From Austwickia chelonae NBRC 105200 (GTDB lineage Bacteria > Actinomycetota > Actinomycetes > Actinomycetales > Dermatophilaceae): 64,000 nucleotides of DNA. Shown piece by piece: positions 55,565-64,000 of this stretch. Positions within the stretch are counted from its first letter, which is position 1. Each line of letters opens with the position of its first letter. The notes beneath the pieces are model-generated. The model had not been told where the DNA came from. It saw only the letters and a list, made by a program, of their open reading frames with translations, and ran no database searches. Made by a program: the position numbers and the translations under genes. The stretch is from NCBI RefSeq assembly GCF_000298175.1, contig NZ_BAGZ01000022.1, forward strand, positions 1-64,000, written 5' to 3'.

Positions 55565-56845
55565 ATGGGCAAGCCTCTGGCGTGCATTCTGACCGGTCTG
55601 CTGCTGCTCCCGCTGGCAGCTTGCGGGGATTCCGGCAGCAGCAACAGTTCCGCTCGAGGTGACGGGCAGAAACTGACCGTCTGGATCATGGAAGGCACCA
55701 ACCCGGACAGCACCGCCTATTTCACCCAGGTGAAAGAAGCGTTCAAGGCCAAGACCGGTGCCGAACTCGACGTCCAGCTGGTGCCCTGGGCGAGCGCCAA
55801 GGACAAGTTCACCACGGCCATCGCCGGTGGCACCACCCCTGATGTCGCTGAGGTCGGCACCACGTGGACTCCCGAGTTCGCCGATGTCGGTGCTCTCGCG
55901 GATCTCACTGCGAGGGTGCGTGACGCCGGGCTTGCCGACGATCTCGTCGACGGGTTGAGAGATGCCGGCACTCTCGAGGGGAAGCTCTACGGGATGCCTT
56001 GGTACGCCGGGGTGCGTGCCGTCCTCTACGACAAGGAGGTCTTCGCCCGGTCGGGTATCACTTCGCCTCCCGCGACGTGGGCCGAGTTCGCCGAAGCGGT
56101 CACGAAGGTCAAGAGTCACCAGCCGGGGATCGTCCCCTTTGCCGTGCCGGGGAGCAGCGAGTTCACCGCTGTCCCTTTCATCTGGGGTGCCGGTGGTGAA
56201 CTCGCTGTGAAGGAGGGCGACCGGTGGCGTAGTCGGATCAATTCGCCCGAATCCGTCGCGGGGATCACTTTTCTGACCGATCTCGCTGTGAAACAGCAGG
56301 CTTCCACTCCTGCGGCGGCGACTTGGAATGAGAAGGACGTCCTGGCGGCTTACGCCAAAGGTGGTGTCGCGATGATCGTTTCCGGGTCGTGGACGCCGCC
56401 GACGTTGACGAAGGACGCCCCGGAGGTCGCCGCTCGCACCGGTGCTTTCCCGATCCCTGGGAAGGATGGCATGGCCCGTTCTTTCACCGGCGGTTCTCAC
56501 CTGGCGGTCTTCGAGAAGAGCACGAAGAAGGATCTTGCTTTCGAGCTGGTGAGGTTGATGACCACCGGTGATCTGGCCACCCGGTGGGGCAAGGAGTCGA
56601 CCTATTTCCCGGGGACGAAGAGCCTCGTCGGGAAACTGGGTGATCAGGAGAAACTGACGAAGGTTTTCGTGGAGCAGTTCACTCGGGGTGGTAAGACGGT
56701 GCCGGTGACGCCTGCTTGGGGCAAGGTCCAGGGCAAGAAGGTCGTTCCGACGATGATGCAGTCGATCCTTTCGGGGAAGGCCACCGTTCAGCAGGCTGCC
56801 GATCAGGCGGCCAAGGACATGGACGAGGTCTTCGCCGCGAAGTGA
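55565..56845 (+). CDS. ABC transporter sugar-binding lipoprotein
   Basis: This 426-residue extracytoplasmic binding protein of the maltose/chitobiose type has a lipobox in LPLAACGDS and a Ser/Asn linker, then KLTVWIMEGTNPD, a mature start typical of the family, and GGSHLAVFEKSTKKDLAFELV. GAGGAGA precedes the ATG at 55565. Genes downstream suggest that it captures muropeptide-derived sugars such as GlcNAc, MurNAc or their disaccharide. No ATPase gene is present, so a shared MsiK-type ATPase is likely. Confidence 0.92.
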   Translation: MGKPLACILTGLLLLPLAACGDSGSSNSSARGDGQKLTVWIMEGTNPDSTAYFTQVKEAFKAKTGAELDVQLVPWASAKDKFTTAIAGGTTPDVAEVGTTWTPEFADVGALADLTARVRDAGLADDLVDGLRDAGTLEGKLYGMPWYAGVRAVLYDKEVFARSGITSPPATWAEFAEAVTKVKSHQPGIVPFAVPGSSEFTAVPFIWGAGGELAVKEGDRWRSRINSPESVAGITFLTDLAVKQQASTPAAATWNEKDVLAAYAKGGVAMIVSGSWTPPTLTKDAPEVAARTGAFPIPGKDGMARSFTGGSHLAVFEKSTKKDLAFELVRLMTTGDLATRWGKESTYFPGTKSLVGKLGDQEKLTKVFVEQFTRGGKTVPVTPAWGKVQGKKVVPTMMQSILSGKATVQQAADQAAKDMDEVFAAK

Positions 56846-57750
56846 TGGTGTCACCCAGATTGATCCGCCGGGCCCGCCCGTGGCTGTTGCTCGCTCCTGC
56901 TCTGTTCGTCCTCGCCGTGTTGATGGTTTGGCCGTTGGTCCGGGTCGTTGACCTGTCTTTCCAGGAACATGGTCTGCGTGAGTTGAATCGGGGTACCACC
57001 CGCTATATCGGTTGGCGCAATTACACCGAGATCCTCGGTGACGGCTATCTGTGGCGTACCGTTCTGCCTAATACGGTTGTCTTCGCGGCGGTATGTGTCG
57101 TTCTCACTGTCGTCCTGGGCACTGTGGTGGCGCTCTTCCTGAAGTCTCTGCCGACGGGTCTGCGGTATGTCCTGTGCAGCGCGATCATGGTGGCTTGGGC
57201 GGTGCCTGCCATCACTGGGACGTATGTGTGGGTTTTCCTTTTCGATCCGGGTGACGGGTTGGCGACTCATCTGCTCGGCGGCCTGGGTCTGGTGGAGACC
57301 GGGCAGGTCAACTGGTTCCTTGATCGGACGTCTTTTTTCGCGATTGCCACTTTGAATGTCGTCCATCATGGTTTCCCGTTCGTGGCGGTGACCGTGTTGG
57401 CCGGGTTGCTCGCTGTCCCGGACGAACTGTACGAGGCGGCTCGTATCGACGGTGCCGGGTCGTGGCGGCAGTTCCGGCATGTCACTCTGCCGATGTTGCG
57501 TCCTTTGTTCGCTGTGGTGACCATCTTGTCGACCATCTGGGACTTCAAGGTGTTCACGCAGATCTTCCTCATGCCTGGTGGCGGTGGCACGAACCGGGAG
57601 GTTTTCAACCTGGGTGTGTGGAGTTACATCACCAGTTTCGGGCAGGGCCGGTACGGGATGGGCGCGGCCGTCGCGGTCCTGCTGACGTTGTTGTTGTTGG
57701 CGGTCACTCTCGTCTACTTGCGCACGTTGTTCGCCGAGGAGGAGTGGTGA
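56845..57750 (+). CDS. ABC transporter permease 1 (MalF type)
   Basis: This 301-residue permease has six membrane segments, starting RRARPWLLLAPALFVLAVLMVWPLV. The EAA loop that contacts the ATPase is YEAARIDGAGSWRQFRHVTLP. Its ATG shares bases with the stop of the binding protein (TGATG), and its own stop overlaps the next permease start. It is part of the same sugar importer. Confidence 0.94.
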   Translation: MVSPRLIRRARPWLLLAPALFVLAVLMVWPLVRVVDLSFQEHGLRELNRGTTRYIGWRNYTEILGDGYLWRTVLPNTVVFAAVCVVLTVVLGTVVALFLKSLPTGLRYVLCSAIMVAWAVPAITGTYVWVFLFDPGDGLATHLLGGLGLVETGQVNWFLDRTSFFAIATLNVVHHGFPFVAVTVLAGLLAVPDELYEAARIDGAGSWRQFRHVTLPMLRPLFAVVTILSTIWDFKVFTQIFLMPGGGGTNREVFNLGVWSYITSFGQGRYGMGAAVAVLLTLLLLAVTLVYLRTLFAEEEW

Positions 57751-58556
57751 GGGGTTTCGCCCGGTGGTGCGGTGTGGCCGTTTTGCTCGTTTTCGCGCTT
57801 TTTCCCGCTTATTGGATGGTGTCCACCGCTGTCGATCCGCGCGCGGCGACTCGGGGTGGGAGTCTCTTGCCTTCCGGGGTCAGTGCCGAACATTTCACCC
57901 GTGTCCTCAGTGGTGCCGGTTTCGGTCGCTACCTGGTGAATTCGGCGTTGGTCGCTGTGGTGACCGTGGCGGTCAGTTCGTTCGTCGCCCTGTTGGCCGC
58001 GGTTGCTGTCGCCCGTTTCCGTTTCCGGATGCGCACCACTGTGATGGTGATGATCCTGGTCGCGCAGATGGTGCCTTTGGAGGCTCTGGTCATCCCGCTT
58101 TTCTTGCAGGCCCGTAATCTGGCTGCGCTGAATTCTCTGCTGGGTCTGTCGATCGTCTACTTGGCGTTCTCTCTGCCGTTCGCGGTGTGGCAGTTGCGCG
58201 GGTTTGTCGCTGCTGTCCCCGTGGAGATCGAGGAGTCCGCTCAGGTCGACGGTTGTTCCTGGTGGCAGAGCTTTTGGCGGGTTCTCGTCCCGATGGTCGC
58301 GCCTGGTCTGGTCGCTACCAGCGTCTTCAGTTTCATCACCGCGTGGAATGAGTTCATCTTCGCGTTGACCTTTCTCCAGGATCAACGGAAGTACACCGTG
58401 GCGATCGGTTTGCAGAAGTTCTTCGGGGAGAACACCGCTGACTGGGGGCCGATCATGGCTGCGTCGACTCTGCTGGCCGTGCCTGTGGTCGTCTTCTTCA
58501 TGATCGTGCAAAGACATCTCGTCGCCGGGGTGACTTCCGGCGCGGTGAAGGGATGA
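57747..58556 (+). CDS. ABC transporter permease 2 (MalG type)
   Basis: This 269-residue permease has the EAA loop EIEESAQVDGCSWWQSFWRVLVP and the end-loop FSFITAWNEFIFALTFL of MalG-like proteins. The GTG start lies within the stop of permease 1 (GTGA). The next gene, nagZ, follows after four bases. Confidence 0.94.
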   Translation: MRGFARWCGVAVLLVFALFPAYWMVSTAVDPRAATRGGSLLPSGVSAEHFTRVLSGAGFGRYLVNSALVAVVTVAVSSFVALLAAVAVARFRFRMRTTVMVMILVAQMVPLEALVIPLFLQARNLAALNSLLGLSIVYLAFSLPFAVWQLRGFVAAVPVEIEESAQVDGCSWWQSFWRVLVPMVAPGLVATSVFSFITAWNEFIFALTFLQDQRKYTVAIGLQKFFGENTADWGPIMAASTLLAVPVVVFFMIVQRHLVAGVTSGAVKG

Positions 58557-58560
58557 CCTG

Positions 58561-60111
58561 ATGAGCAGACTCGCCCACGGTGTACTGATGACGGGGTTCT
58601 CCGGCACCCGGGTGCCGGACTGGTTGGCGGAGGCTCTGGCCGACGGTCTTGCCGCGGTCTGCTTGTTCGCCCAGAACACTCCTGACCTGGTGACGACCCG
58701 CGCTTTGACCGCCGAGTTGCGGGCTGTTCACGACGGGGCTGCTGCGCGTGCCGGGGCGGTGGCGGGTGGTGCGGGTGGGTTGGTGATCGCTGTCGATGAG
58801 GAGGGCGGTGATGTGACCCGGTTGCAGGCTGTGCACGGGTCGTCGTTGCCGGGGGCGGCGGCGCTCGGGGCGGTCGACGATCTGGGGTTGACTCGGCGGT
58901 GTGGCCGGTTGTTGGGTGAGTTGCTCGCTGAGGTCGGGGTGGATTTGGATCTGGCGCCGTGTGTGGATGTGGCGGCTGAGCCGTTCAATCCGGTGATTGG
59001 GACGAGGTCGTTCGGGGCCGATCCGGATGTGGTTTTCCGGCATGGTGCGGCCTTCGCGGAGGGTTTGGCCGTGGCGGGGGTCGCTTCGTGTGCGAAACAT
59101 TATCCGGGGCATGGGGATACCCGGGTCGACAGTCATGTGGACCTGCCGGTTCTGGAGGCCGGTGAGGATCTTCTGTGGCGTCGGGATCTGGCGCCTTTCC
59201 GGGATTTGTTGACGCCGGACGGTGCGGGGTGTGCCGGGGTGGATGCGGTGATGGTGGGTCATCTGGTGGTGCCTTCCAGGGGTGTGGAGCCGGCGTCCTT
59301 GTCGTCCTGGGCGGCGGGCAGTATCCGTGAGTTCGGTTTCACCGGGCCGATCGTCACCGATGCTTTGGGGATGTGTGCGCTCAGCGACCGGATGTCCTTG
59401 GGGGAGGCGTGTGTGCGTGCTCTGGTGGCTGGTGCTGATCTGTTGTGTCTGGATGCGCCGCAGCGTCGTGATCCGGAGGCGGCGTTCGTGGAGGCGGTCG
59501 CTGCGATCGACGAGGCCGTGGCGGGTGGGGTGTTGGATCCGGCGGTGTTGGCCGAGTCGGCTGGGCGTAATGCGACGCTTGTGCGGCGTTCTCGGGGGGT
59601 GGGGTCGTCGGGGGTGTTTTCTGCGGAGGCTGTGCGTGGTGCGGAGGAGGCTCTGCGGTCGGTGGGGGCTGTTGCGGCGCGGCAGGCTTTGCGGGTGACC
59701 GGGGAGGTGGCCTTGTCGGGGCCGCCGCTGTTGATCGATGTCCGTCGTCGGGTGGATGTTGCTGCTGATCGTCTGTCTTGTCCTTTCGCGGAGGTTTTCC
59801 GGCGGTCTTGGGTCGCGGCGGAGGTGTTGATCCCGTTGGATGCTGCTGAGGTCGCGGCTGCTTTGGATGTCGCTCCGGTCGGTCATCATGTGGTCGTGTT
59901 GACGGCTCGGGCGTGTGCTGATCCGGCGGAGGGGGAGTTGTTGAAGGCGGTGTTGGCGGCGCGTCCGGACGGGGTGGTCGTTCATACGGGGGTGGGTGAG
60001 GCGGCGCCGGCGCCGGCGCGTCTGGTGTGTGCTTTCGGGAGTGGTGCGGCCAATGCGGAGGCTGTGGTGCACGTGTTGACGGCCGGGGGGACCGGTGGGG
60101 GTGGCGCGTGA
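58561..60111 (+). CDS. nagZ: Beta-N-acetylhexosaminidase, GH3 NagZ type
   Basis: This 516-residue enzyme cleaves GlcNAc from anhydroMurNAc or MurNAc in wall recycling. The NagZ signature AKHYPGHGDTRVDSH (general-base His and Asp dyad) and the nucleophile Asp in FTGPIVTDALGM are present. It has no signal peptide, so it is cytoplasmic and acts on imported disaccharide. A C-terminal domain of about 170 residues, not found in proteobacterial NagZ, resembles the second domain of Gram-positive forms. The coding strand is very rich in G and T. Confidence 0.94.
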   Translation: MSRLAHGVLMTGFSGTRVPDWLAEALADGLAAVCLFAQNTPDLVTTRALTAELRAVHDGAAARAGAVAGGAGGLVIAVDEEGGDVTRLQAVHGSSLPGAAALGAVDDLGLTRRCGRLLGELLAEVGVDLDLAPCVDVAAEPFNPVIGTRSFGADPDVVFRHGAAFAEGLAVAGVASCAKHYPGHGDTRVDSHVDLPVLEAGEDLLWRRDLAPFRDLLTPDGAGCAGVDAVMVGHLVVPSRGVEPASLSSWAAGSIREFGFTGPIVTDALGMCALSDRMSLGEACVRALVAGADLLCLDAPQRRDPEAAFVEAVAAIDEAVAGGVLDPAVLAESAGRNATLVRRSRGVGSSGVFSAEAVRGAEEALRSVGAVAARQALRVTGEVALSGPPLLIDVRRRVDVAADRLSCPFAEVFRRSWVAAEVLIPLDAAEVAAALDVAPVGHHVVVLTARACADPAEGELLKAVLAARPDGVVVHTGVGEAAPAPARLVCAFGSGAANAEAVVHVLTAGGTGGGGA

Positions 60112-61319
60112 GGGTTCTGGGGGTGATGTCCGGTACGTCCTTGGATGCGATTGATCTGGCGTTGGCGCAGATTTCGGCGGTGGATCTGCCGGTTTCGGGG
60201 CGGGGTGAGTCGGGGTACGAGGTGCATCTGCTTCCGGTGGCGGATGAGGAGGTGCCGTGGCCGGCTGGGGTGCGGGCGGAGTTGGTCGCGGCGAGTACGG
60301 GTCGGGTGGTTGCGGGTCCGGATCGGTGGTGTCTGTGGCATGCGCAGGTCGGTCGGATCGTGGGGGAGGCGTGTGCGCAGGCCATCGCCAGGTGGGGGCC
60401 GGTGGATCTGATTGTCTGTCATGGGCAGACGTTGGCTCATGTCGTGGTGGACGGTCGGGTGTCGGGCAGTCTTCAGGTGGGTTCTCCGGCGCATGTGTAT
60501 GCGGCTACGGGTGTTCCGGTGGTCAGTGATCTGCGGAGTGCGGATGTCGCTGCGGGCGGGCAGGGGGCGCCGTTGGCGAGCATGTTCGACGCGTTGTGGT
60601 TGGGGGATCGGCCGTCGGCGGCGGTCAATCTGGGGGGTATCGCGAATGTGACCTTGATCGATGCGGCGGGTGCGGTGGTGACGGGGGATACCGGTCCGGC
60701 GAATTGTCTGTTGGACAGTGCTGCTGCGGAGCTGGGCGAGTCCTGTGACCGGGAGGGGAGGTGGGCGGCGGCTGGGGTGGTCGACCGGGTTGCTCTGGGT
60801 CGTTTGTTGGCCGATCCGTATTACGCCCGGCCTTTTCCGAAGAGCACTGGGCGGGATCATTTCCACTGTCGTTATGTCCGTGACTTGTTGGGTGGGCAGG
60901 TTCTGTCGGGGCCGGATCTGTTCGCCACGCTCACGGAGTTGTCGGCGCGTACGGTGGCGGATGCGTTGGGTTCGGTCGATCGGGTCGTGGTGTCCGGTGG
61001 GGGTGCGGCGAATCCCACGTTGATGCGCCGGCTGCGGGAGTTAGCTGGGGCGCCGGTGACGACCAGTGATGCGCTCGGTGTGCCGTCGTCGGCGAAGGAG
61101 GCTCTGTTGATGGCGTTGTTGGGTTGGTTGTCGGTTCATGGCGTGCCTGGTGTGGCGGTGGGGCCGGGGGGTCCGGTGACTGGTGCGTGTCGTCCTGCGG
61201 TGCTGGGTTCGTCGACTCCGCCGTGTCGGATGGATCTTCCGGGGCGGTGGGCTGGTCGGCGGCCTCGACGGTTGGTCGTCGGTGTGCGTGGTGGTCGATC
61301 TGGTGGGGGGCAGCGGTGA
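60108..61319 (+). CDS. anmK: Anhydro-N-acetylmuramic acid kinase
   Basis: This 403-residue kinase opens and phosphorylates 1,6-anhydroMurNAc to MurNAc-6-phosphate. RVLGVMSGTSLDAIDLA is the AnmK opening, followed by ICHGQT-like IVCHGQTLAH, AVNLGGIANVT, TGDTGPANCLLD and VVSGGGAANPTLM. The GTG at 60108 overlaps the nagZ stop. A Gly/Arg-rich tail of about 30 residues follows the core and overlaps the murQ start. Confidence 0.95.
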   Translation: MRVLGVMSGTSLDAIDLALAQISAVDLPVSGRGESGYEVHLLPVADEEVPWPAGVRAELVAASTGRVVAGPDRWCLWHAQVGRIVGEACAQAIARWGPVDLIVCHGQTLAHVVVDGRVSGSLQVGSPAHVYAATGVPVVSDLRSADVAAGGQGAPLASMFDALWLGDRPSAAVNLGGIANVTLIDAAGAVVTGDTGPANCLLDSAAAELGESCDREGRWAAAGVVDRVALGRLLADPYYARPFPKSTGRDHFHCRYVRDLLGGQVLSGPDLFATLTELSARTVADALGSVDRVVVSGGGAANPTLMRRLRELAGAPVTTSDALGVPSSAKEALLMALLGWLSVHGVPGVAVGPGGPVTGACRPAVLGSSTPPCRMDLPGRWAGRRPRRLVVGVRGGRSGGGQR

Positions 61320-62278
61320 CGGGTGGTGGTCGGCCTGATCTGGGGTGGCGTACCGAGGGGCGGCATCCTGCGGCTCGGATGCTCGACGCCGGTGACACGG
61401 CTGAGGTGGTGGCGGCGGTGTTTGCTGCCGACCGGCAGGTCTTCGACGCGGTGCAGGCGGTGTCTGCGCAGGTGGTGGCGGCGGCGGAGTTGATGGTCGG
61501 GACGGTTTTCGCGGGGGGTGTCGTCCATTACGTGGGTGCGGGGACGTCGGGGCGGATGGGGGTGTTGGATGCGGTGGAGTTGTGGCCGACGTACCGGGTG
61601 GGTCCGGAGTCGGTGCGGGCTCATCTGGCCGGGGGTTTGTCGGCGATGACTTGTGCGGTGGAGGGCGCGGAGGATGATGAGGCGGCGGGGGCGGCGGTGG
61701 TCGGGGGGTGTGGTCCGGGTGATTTGGTGGTGGGGATCGCGGCGAGTGGGCGGACGCCGTTCGTGCGGGGTGCTCTGGTGGCGGCGCGGGGGCGCGGGTT
61801 GGTGACGGTGTTGATCGCGGCGGTTCCGGATGCGGCGTTGGCGGGGCTGGTGGATGTGGCGATCTTGCCGGATACGGGCCCGGAGGTTGTGACGGGTTCG
61901 ACGCGGTTGAAGGCGGCGACGGCGCAGAAGTTGGTGTTGAACGCCTTGTCGACGGCGACGATGGTCCGGTTGGGGAAGACGTATGAGGGTTTGATGATCG
62001 ATCTGGTGCCGACGAATGCGAAGTTGCGGGCGAGGTCGGTGCGGATGTTGGTGCAGGGCAGTGGCCGTTCGGAGCCGGAGTGTGCGCGGGCGTTGGCGGC
62101 GGCGCGGGGGCAGGTGCGTCCGGCGTTGGTGGCGTTGGCGGCGGGTCTGTCGCCGGAGGAGGCTGGTTCGGCGGGGGTGGCTGCTGCGGTGGCGGCGTGT
62201 CCGCCGGATCCGGGGCGGGTGGGTGATCCGTCGGGGGTGCGGGCGGCGGTGGCTCGGGTGCTTGCGGGGCGTTCCTGA
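61316..62278 (+). CDS. murQ: N-acetylmuramic acid 6-phosphate etherase
   Basis: This 320-residue SIS-fold enzyme removes lactate from MurNAc-6-phosphate to give GlcNAc-6-phosphate. It shows HPAARMLDAGD near the start, VGAGTSGRMGVLDAVELWPTY, VEGAEDDEAAG, GIAASGRTPFV and TGSTRLKAATAQKLVLNALST. The GTG at 61316 overlaps the anmK stop. It closes a six-gene transport and recycling operon. Confidence 0.96.
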   Translation: MTGGGRPDLGWRTEGRHPAARMLDAGDTAEVVAAVFAADRQVFDAVQAVSAQVVAAAELMVGTVFAGGVVHYVGAGTSGRMGVLDAVELWPTYRVGPESVRAHLAGGLSAMTCAVEGAEDDEAAGAAVVGGCGPGDLVVGIAASGRTPFVRGALVAARGRGLVTVLIAAVPDAALAGLVDVAILPDTGPEVVTGSTRLKAATAQKLVLNALSTATMVRLGKTYEGLMIDLVPTNAKLRARSVRMLVQGSGRSEPECARALAAARGQVRPALVALAAGLSPEEAGSAGVAAAVAACPPDPGRVGDPSGVRAAVARVLAGRS

Positions 62279-62312
62279 ACGGCGGGGTTTTGTTCTTCGG
62301 CCTTCGAGGTTT

Positions 62313-62337
62313 TGGCGTTCATTGCCGGGCTGGCGGG
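62313..62337 (+). repeat. 25-bp direct repeat, left copy
   Basis: This sequence, beginning TGGCGTTCATTGCCGGGC, is repeated exactly at 63453-63477. It lies 34 bp after murQ and marks the left edge of an AT-rich segment. Confidence 0.92.
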
Positions 62338-62507
62338 ATTGGTTCGCTGATCAGCAAGGTGAGGAGATAATCTCCTCTTGAAGAGTGCTTTTGCATAGCA
62401 ATATTTGTTGGCCAGATATCGGGGGGCATGTTCTCCTTCCCGATAATGAGGATTGCAGCCGTTTCCGACGTGCGCGATGGCCTTGTGGAAGAAAGTTGGC
62501 GAGCCGC

Positions 62508-63452
62508 ATGCCTCAAGATAGAGTTTTTGTAAAATATTATATTAGTGCAGATAGAAAGACATGGCGGTGGTGGTGTGAGGTGGCGCAGCTGTCCGCTTTT
62601 GCTGGAGGAAATCTCCTCTTCGCTGGGGCGATCGGCTTTGTAATTTTGTCCGAGCGGACTCTGTTGTATATCCCCTTATTTTCTATGTTCTTCTCCGGGG
62701 GGCTCTTGCTCGCCATGTTCTTGGTGTATGACCTTTTCGGAGTATCTCCAGAATGTTATATTTCTATTTATCGAGGGCGAAAAGTTGTCGTCATGTCGGC
62801 GTTCCCTAGGCTGTGCCTGATACCGGCTCAGCTGACCGTTCACTCATTGGCCGCACTCATGCTTACCGTTAGTCTTGACAAAAATGATGGACATTTAATT
62901 TACGATGGTTTTTTCTGGATCATGGTTTTTCCTTTTCTGCTCATGTCCTTGGCGACAATTTCTGGGGCTTGGATGGGTTGGCCCAGGGTGATATTGCGTT
63001 CGGATGCAGTTATCATTCACTGGAAATTCTCGGAGACCGTCATTCCCTGGGAGAAGGTTGTGAGAGACGATCTTGGAGGCCGCGATTTTAGAATCAAAGT
63101 CGCGGCGCGAGTGAGGGCTGAAAGGAGATTTCGCATCCTCTTTGGGCTGAATATTCCTACGCCCCTCATTCAAGTTCCGTATTCAATCGATCTTGTTTGC
63201 CTTTATGAGGGCAAATATTTGTACAATCAATGGGAGTACGCCTCGCGTGTCGTTGATTTTTATTTAGCGAATGCGGAGGCGCGGGAGCGGCTGGGAACTC
63301 GGGAGTCTCTGCGGGAGATCAGGGATGAAGAGCTGAGAACCAGGCCTTATCTTGTTTTGCCTGATATGGATGAGAGGGTTAACTGCCCGGAGGGCTGTCA
63401 ATGTTGTCCACTATCGCTTGAGTGGGATAATCGAAGCTCTGCAAGTTTGTGA
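62508..63452 (+). CDS. Membrane protein of unknown function, AT-rich
   Basis: This 314-residue protein has four hydrophobic segments (around FAGAIGFVIL, LFSMFFSGGLLLAMFLVYDLFG, LIPAQLTVHSLAALMLTV and FFWIMVFPFLLMSLATI). A soluble C-terminal half opens with VILRSDAVIIHWKFSETVIPWEKV, like a bacterial PH-type domain. It ends with a small Cys cluster (CPEGCQCC). Composition and codon use (ATA, TTT, AAA) differ strongly from the neighbours, and its stop codon abuts the right 25-bp repeat. I infer recent insertion. No partner gene is present in the insert. Confidence 0.72.
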   Translation: MPQDRVFVKYYISADRKTWRWWCEVAQLSAFAGGNLLFAGAIGFVILSERTLLYIPLFSMFFSGGLLLAMFLVYDLFGVSPECYISIYRGRKVVVMSAFPRLCLIPAQLTVHSLAALMLTVSLDKNDGHLIYDGFFWIMVFPFLLMSLATISGAWMGWPRVILRSDAVIIHWKFSETVIPWEKVVRDDLGGRDFRIKVAARVRAERRFRILFGLNIPTPLIQVPYSIDLVCLYEGKYLYNQWEYASRVVDFYLANAEARERLGTRESLREIRDEELRTRPYLVLPDMDERVNCPEGCQCCPLSLEWDNRSSASL

Positions 63453-63477
63453 TGGCGTTCATTGCCGGGCTGGCGGG
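63453..63477 (+). repeat. 25-bp direct repeat, right copy
   Basis: This is an exact copy of 62313-62337, starting at the base after the stop of the AT-rich gene and ending 12 bp before the stop of the macrodomain gene. Confidence 0.92.
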
Positions 63478-63489
63478 GCCTGGCCGTGC

Positions 63490-64000
63490 TCAGCGGTGAT
63501 CGAGCAGCTCGACGAAGATTCGGTGGGCTTCAACGCTGAACAGGACGAAGCGGATCAGGTCGAGACGTCCGTCGGCGGCCGCAGGATGCGCGCCTGCCGT
63601 GGCGACGGCGATCCGGGCGACCTCGGCCATGTCCCAGCCGTAGATGCCGGCGCTGATCGCTGGGAAAGCGACAGTGCGTGCTCCGACGCTGACGGCGACG
63701 TCGAGACTATTGCGGAAAGCCGCAGCAAGCAGCTCCGGATCGTCCTGCCCGGCATGTCGATTAGGGCCGACCGTATGGATCACCCATGCGGCGGGCAGCC
63801 GTCCGGCAGTAGTGGCGACAGCCTGACCGACCGGCAGCCCCCGGGGCAGGTCGCCGGACCGTAGTTCTCTACAAGCGTTGAGGAGCTCGACGCCAGCGGC
63901 GCGGTGGATGGCGCCGTCGACGCCGCCGCCGCCCATCAGGGAGGAATTGGCGGCGTTCACGATCGCGTCGACCTGTTCGGTGGTGATGTCGCCGTGGACG
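63490..64000 (-). CDS. Macrodomain protein (O-acetyl-ADP-ribose deacetylase type), 5' end outside window
   Basis: The gene runs off the right end; the last bases read [20 protein letters not shown], so only the start is missing. The ADP-ribose-binding and catalytic loop [30 protein letters not shown] and the second loop [14 protein letters not shown] are intact and match the MacroD/YmdB group. It removes ADP-ribose or hydrolyses O-acetyl-ADP-ribose. Composition is normal for the genome, unlike the insert beside it. Confidence 0.92.
   Translation of the reverse strand, partial: VHGDITTEQVDAIVNAANSSLMGGGGVDGAIHRAAGVELLNACRELRSGDLPRGLPVGQAVATTAGRLPAAWVIHTVGPNRHAGQDDPELLAAAFRNSLDVAVSVGARTVAFPAISAGIYGWDMAEVARIAVATAGAHPAAADGRLDLIRFVLFSVEAHRIFVELLDHR

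Noticed and set aside
62313-62337. tRNA-derived attachment site
   Set aside because: The 25-bp repeat has no tRNA 3'-end features and no tRNA gene or integrase is nearby, so only a direct repeat is claimed.

Overview
The window is high-GC DNA from an actinobacterium. The SoxR, PadR, MarR and PaaR-type regulators, the clustered paa, bio and murQ genes and a WS/DGAT-type acyltransferase all fit this. A member of the Micrococcales such as a Dermatophilaceae species is plausible, but I cannot prove the genus. No rRNA, tRNA, CRISPR array, transposase or integrase gene was recognised.

Layout. 0-3.8 kb: short-chain dehydrogenase, SRPBCC protein, and a LysR regulator divergent from a dapA-type aldolase. 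3.85-5.6 kb: an AT-richer graveyard of a polymorphic-toxin locus, with a frameshifted WXG100 gene, a broken Rhs tail with toxin domain, one intact immunity-like gene and a second copy with a one-base deletion. 5.9-9.8 kb: methyl-accepting chemotaxis protein, MEMO-like protein, lipoprotein. 10-14.5 kb: a two-gene PTS unit, a PtsG-like EIICB with two IIB-like domains and an EIIA-HPr-EI fusion. 15-26 kb: SoxR, WS/DGAT, MFS, aldo/keto reductase, amidase, MarR/YceI pair, HAD phosphatase, a small exported peptide. 26.2-33.5 kb: PadR regulator, then paaABCDE (minus strand) divergent from paaK-paaR. 33.5-42.3 kb: two paralogous AbiEi-like/Vsr-like nuclease genes, each flanked by hairpin repeats, with idi, a CPBP protease, a MarR protein and a secreted protein between them. 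42.3-46.6 kb: paaJ-paaH-paaZ, completing much of the phenylacetate route; paaF and paaG are not in the window. 46.9-53.6 kb: CtaA-like protein, SGNH hydrolase, biotin operon bioA-bioD-bioB, DoxX-like protein. 54.2-62.3 kb: an amino-sugar kinase divergent from a tightly coupled ABC transporter-nagZ-anmK-murQ operon for recycling cell-wall amino sugars. 62.3-63.5 kb: an AT-rich membrane-protein gene bracketed by a 25-bp direct repeat. 63.5-64 kb: a macrodomain gene running off the end.

The most unusual signal is a family of 71-nt hairpin elements with a fixed grammar: ACTG-N16-ACTG-N4-CCGTGA-N13-CAGT-N16-CAGT. ACTG/CAGT tetramers recur every 20 nt. I find six copies (33.5, 34.7, 36.75, 41.0, 42.2 and 54.0 kb). 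Two have one extra 20-nt unit and one has four. Four of the six lie as direct copies on either side of the two AbiEi-like/Vsr-like nuclease genes, recalling REP/RAYT associations but with a different protein. Regulation is readable in places: ACCGA-N4-TCGGT operators stand before both paa operons, a TGAAC-N3-GTTCA BioQ-like site stands before bioA, and a TTGAC-N2-GTCAA operator lies between marR and yceI.
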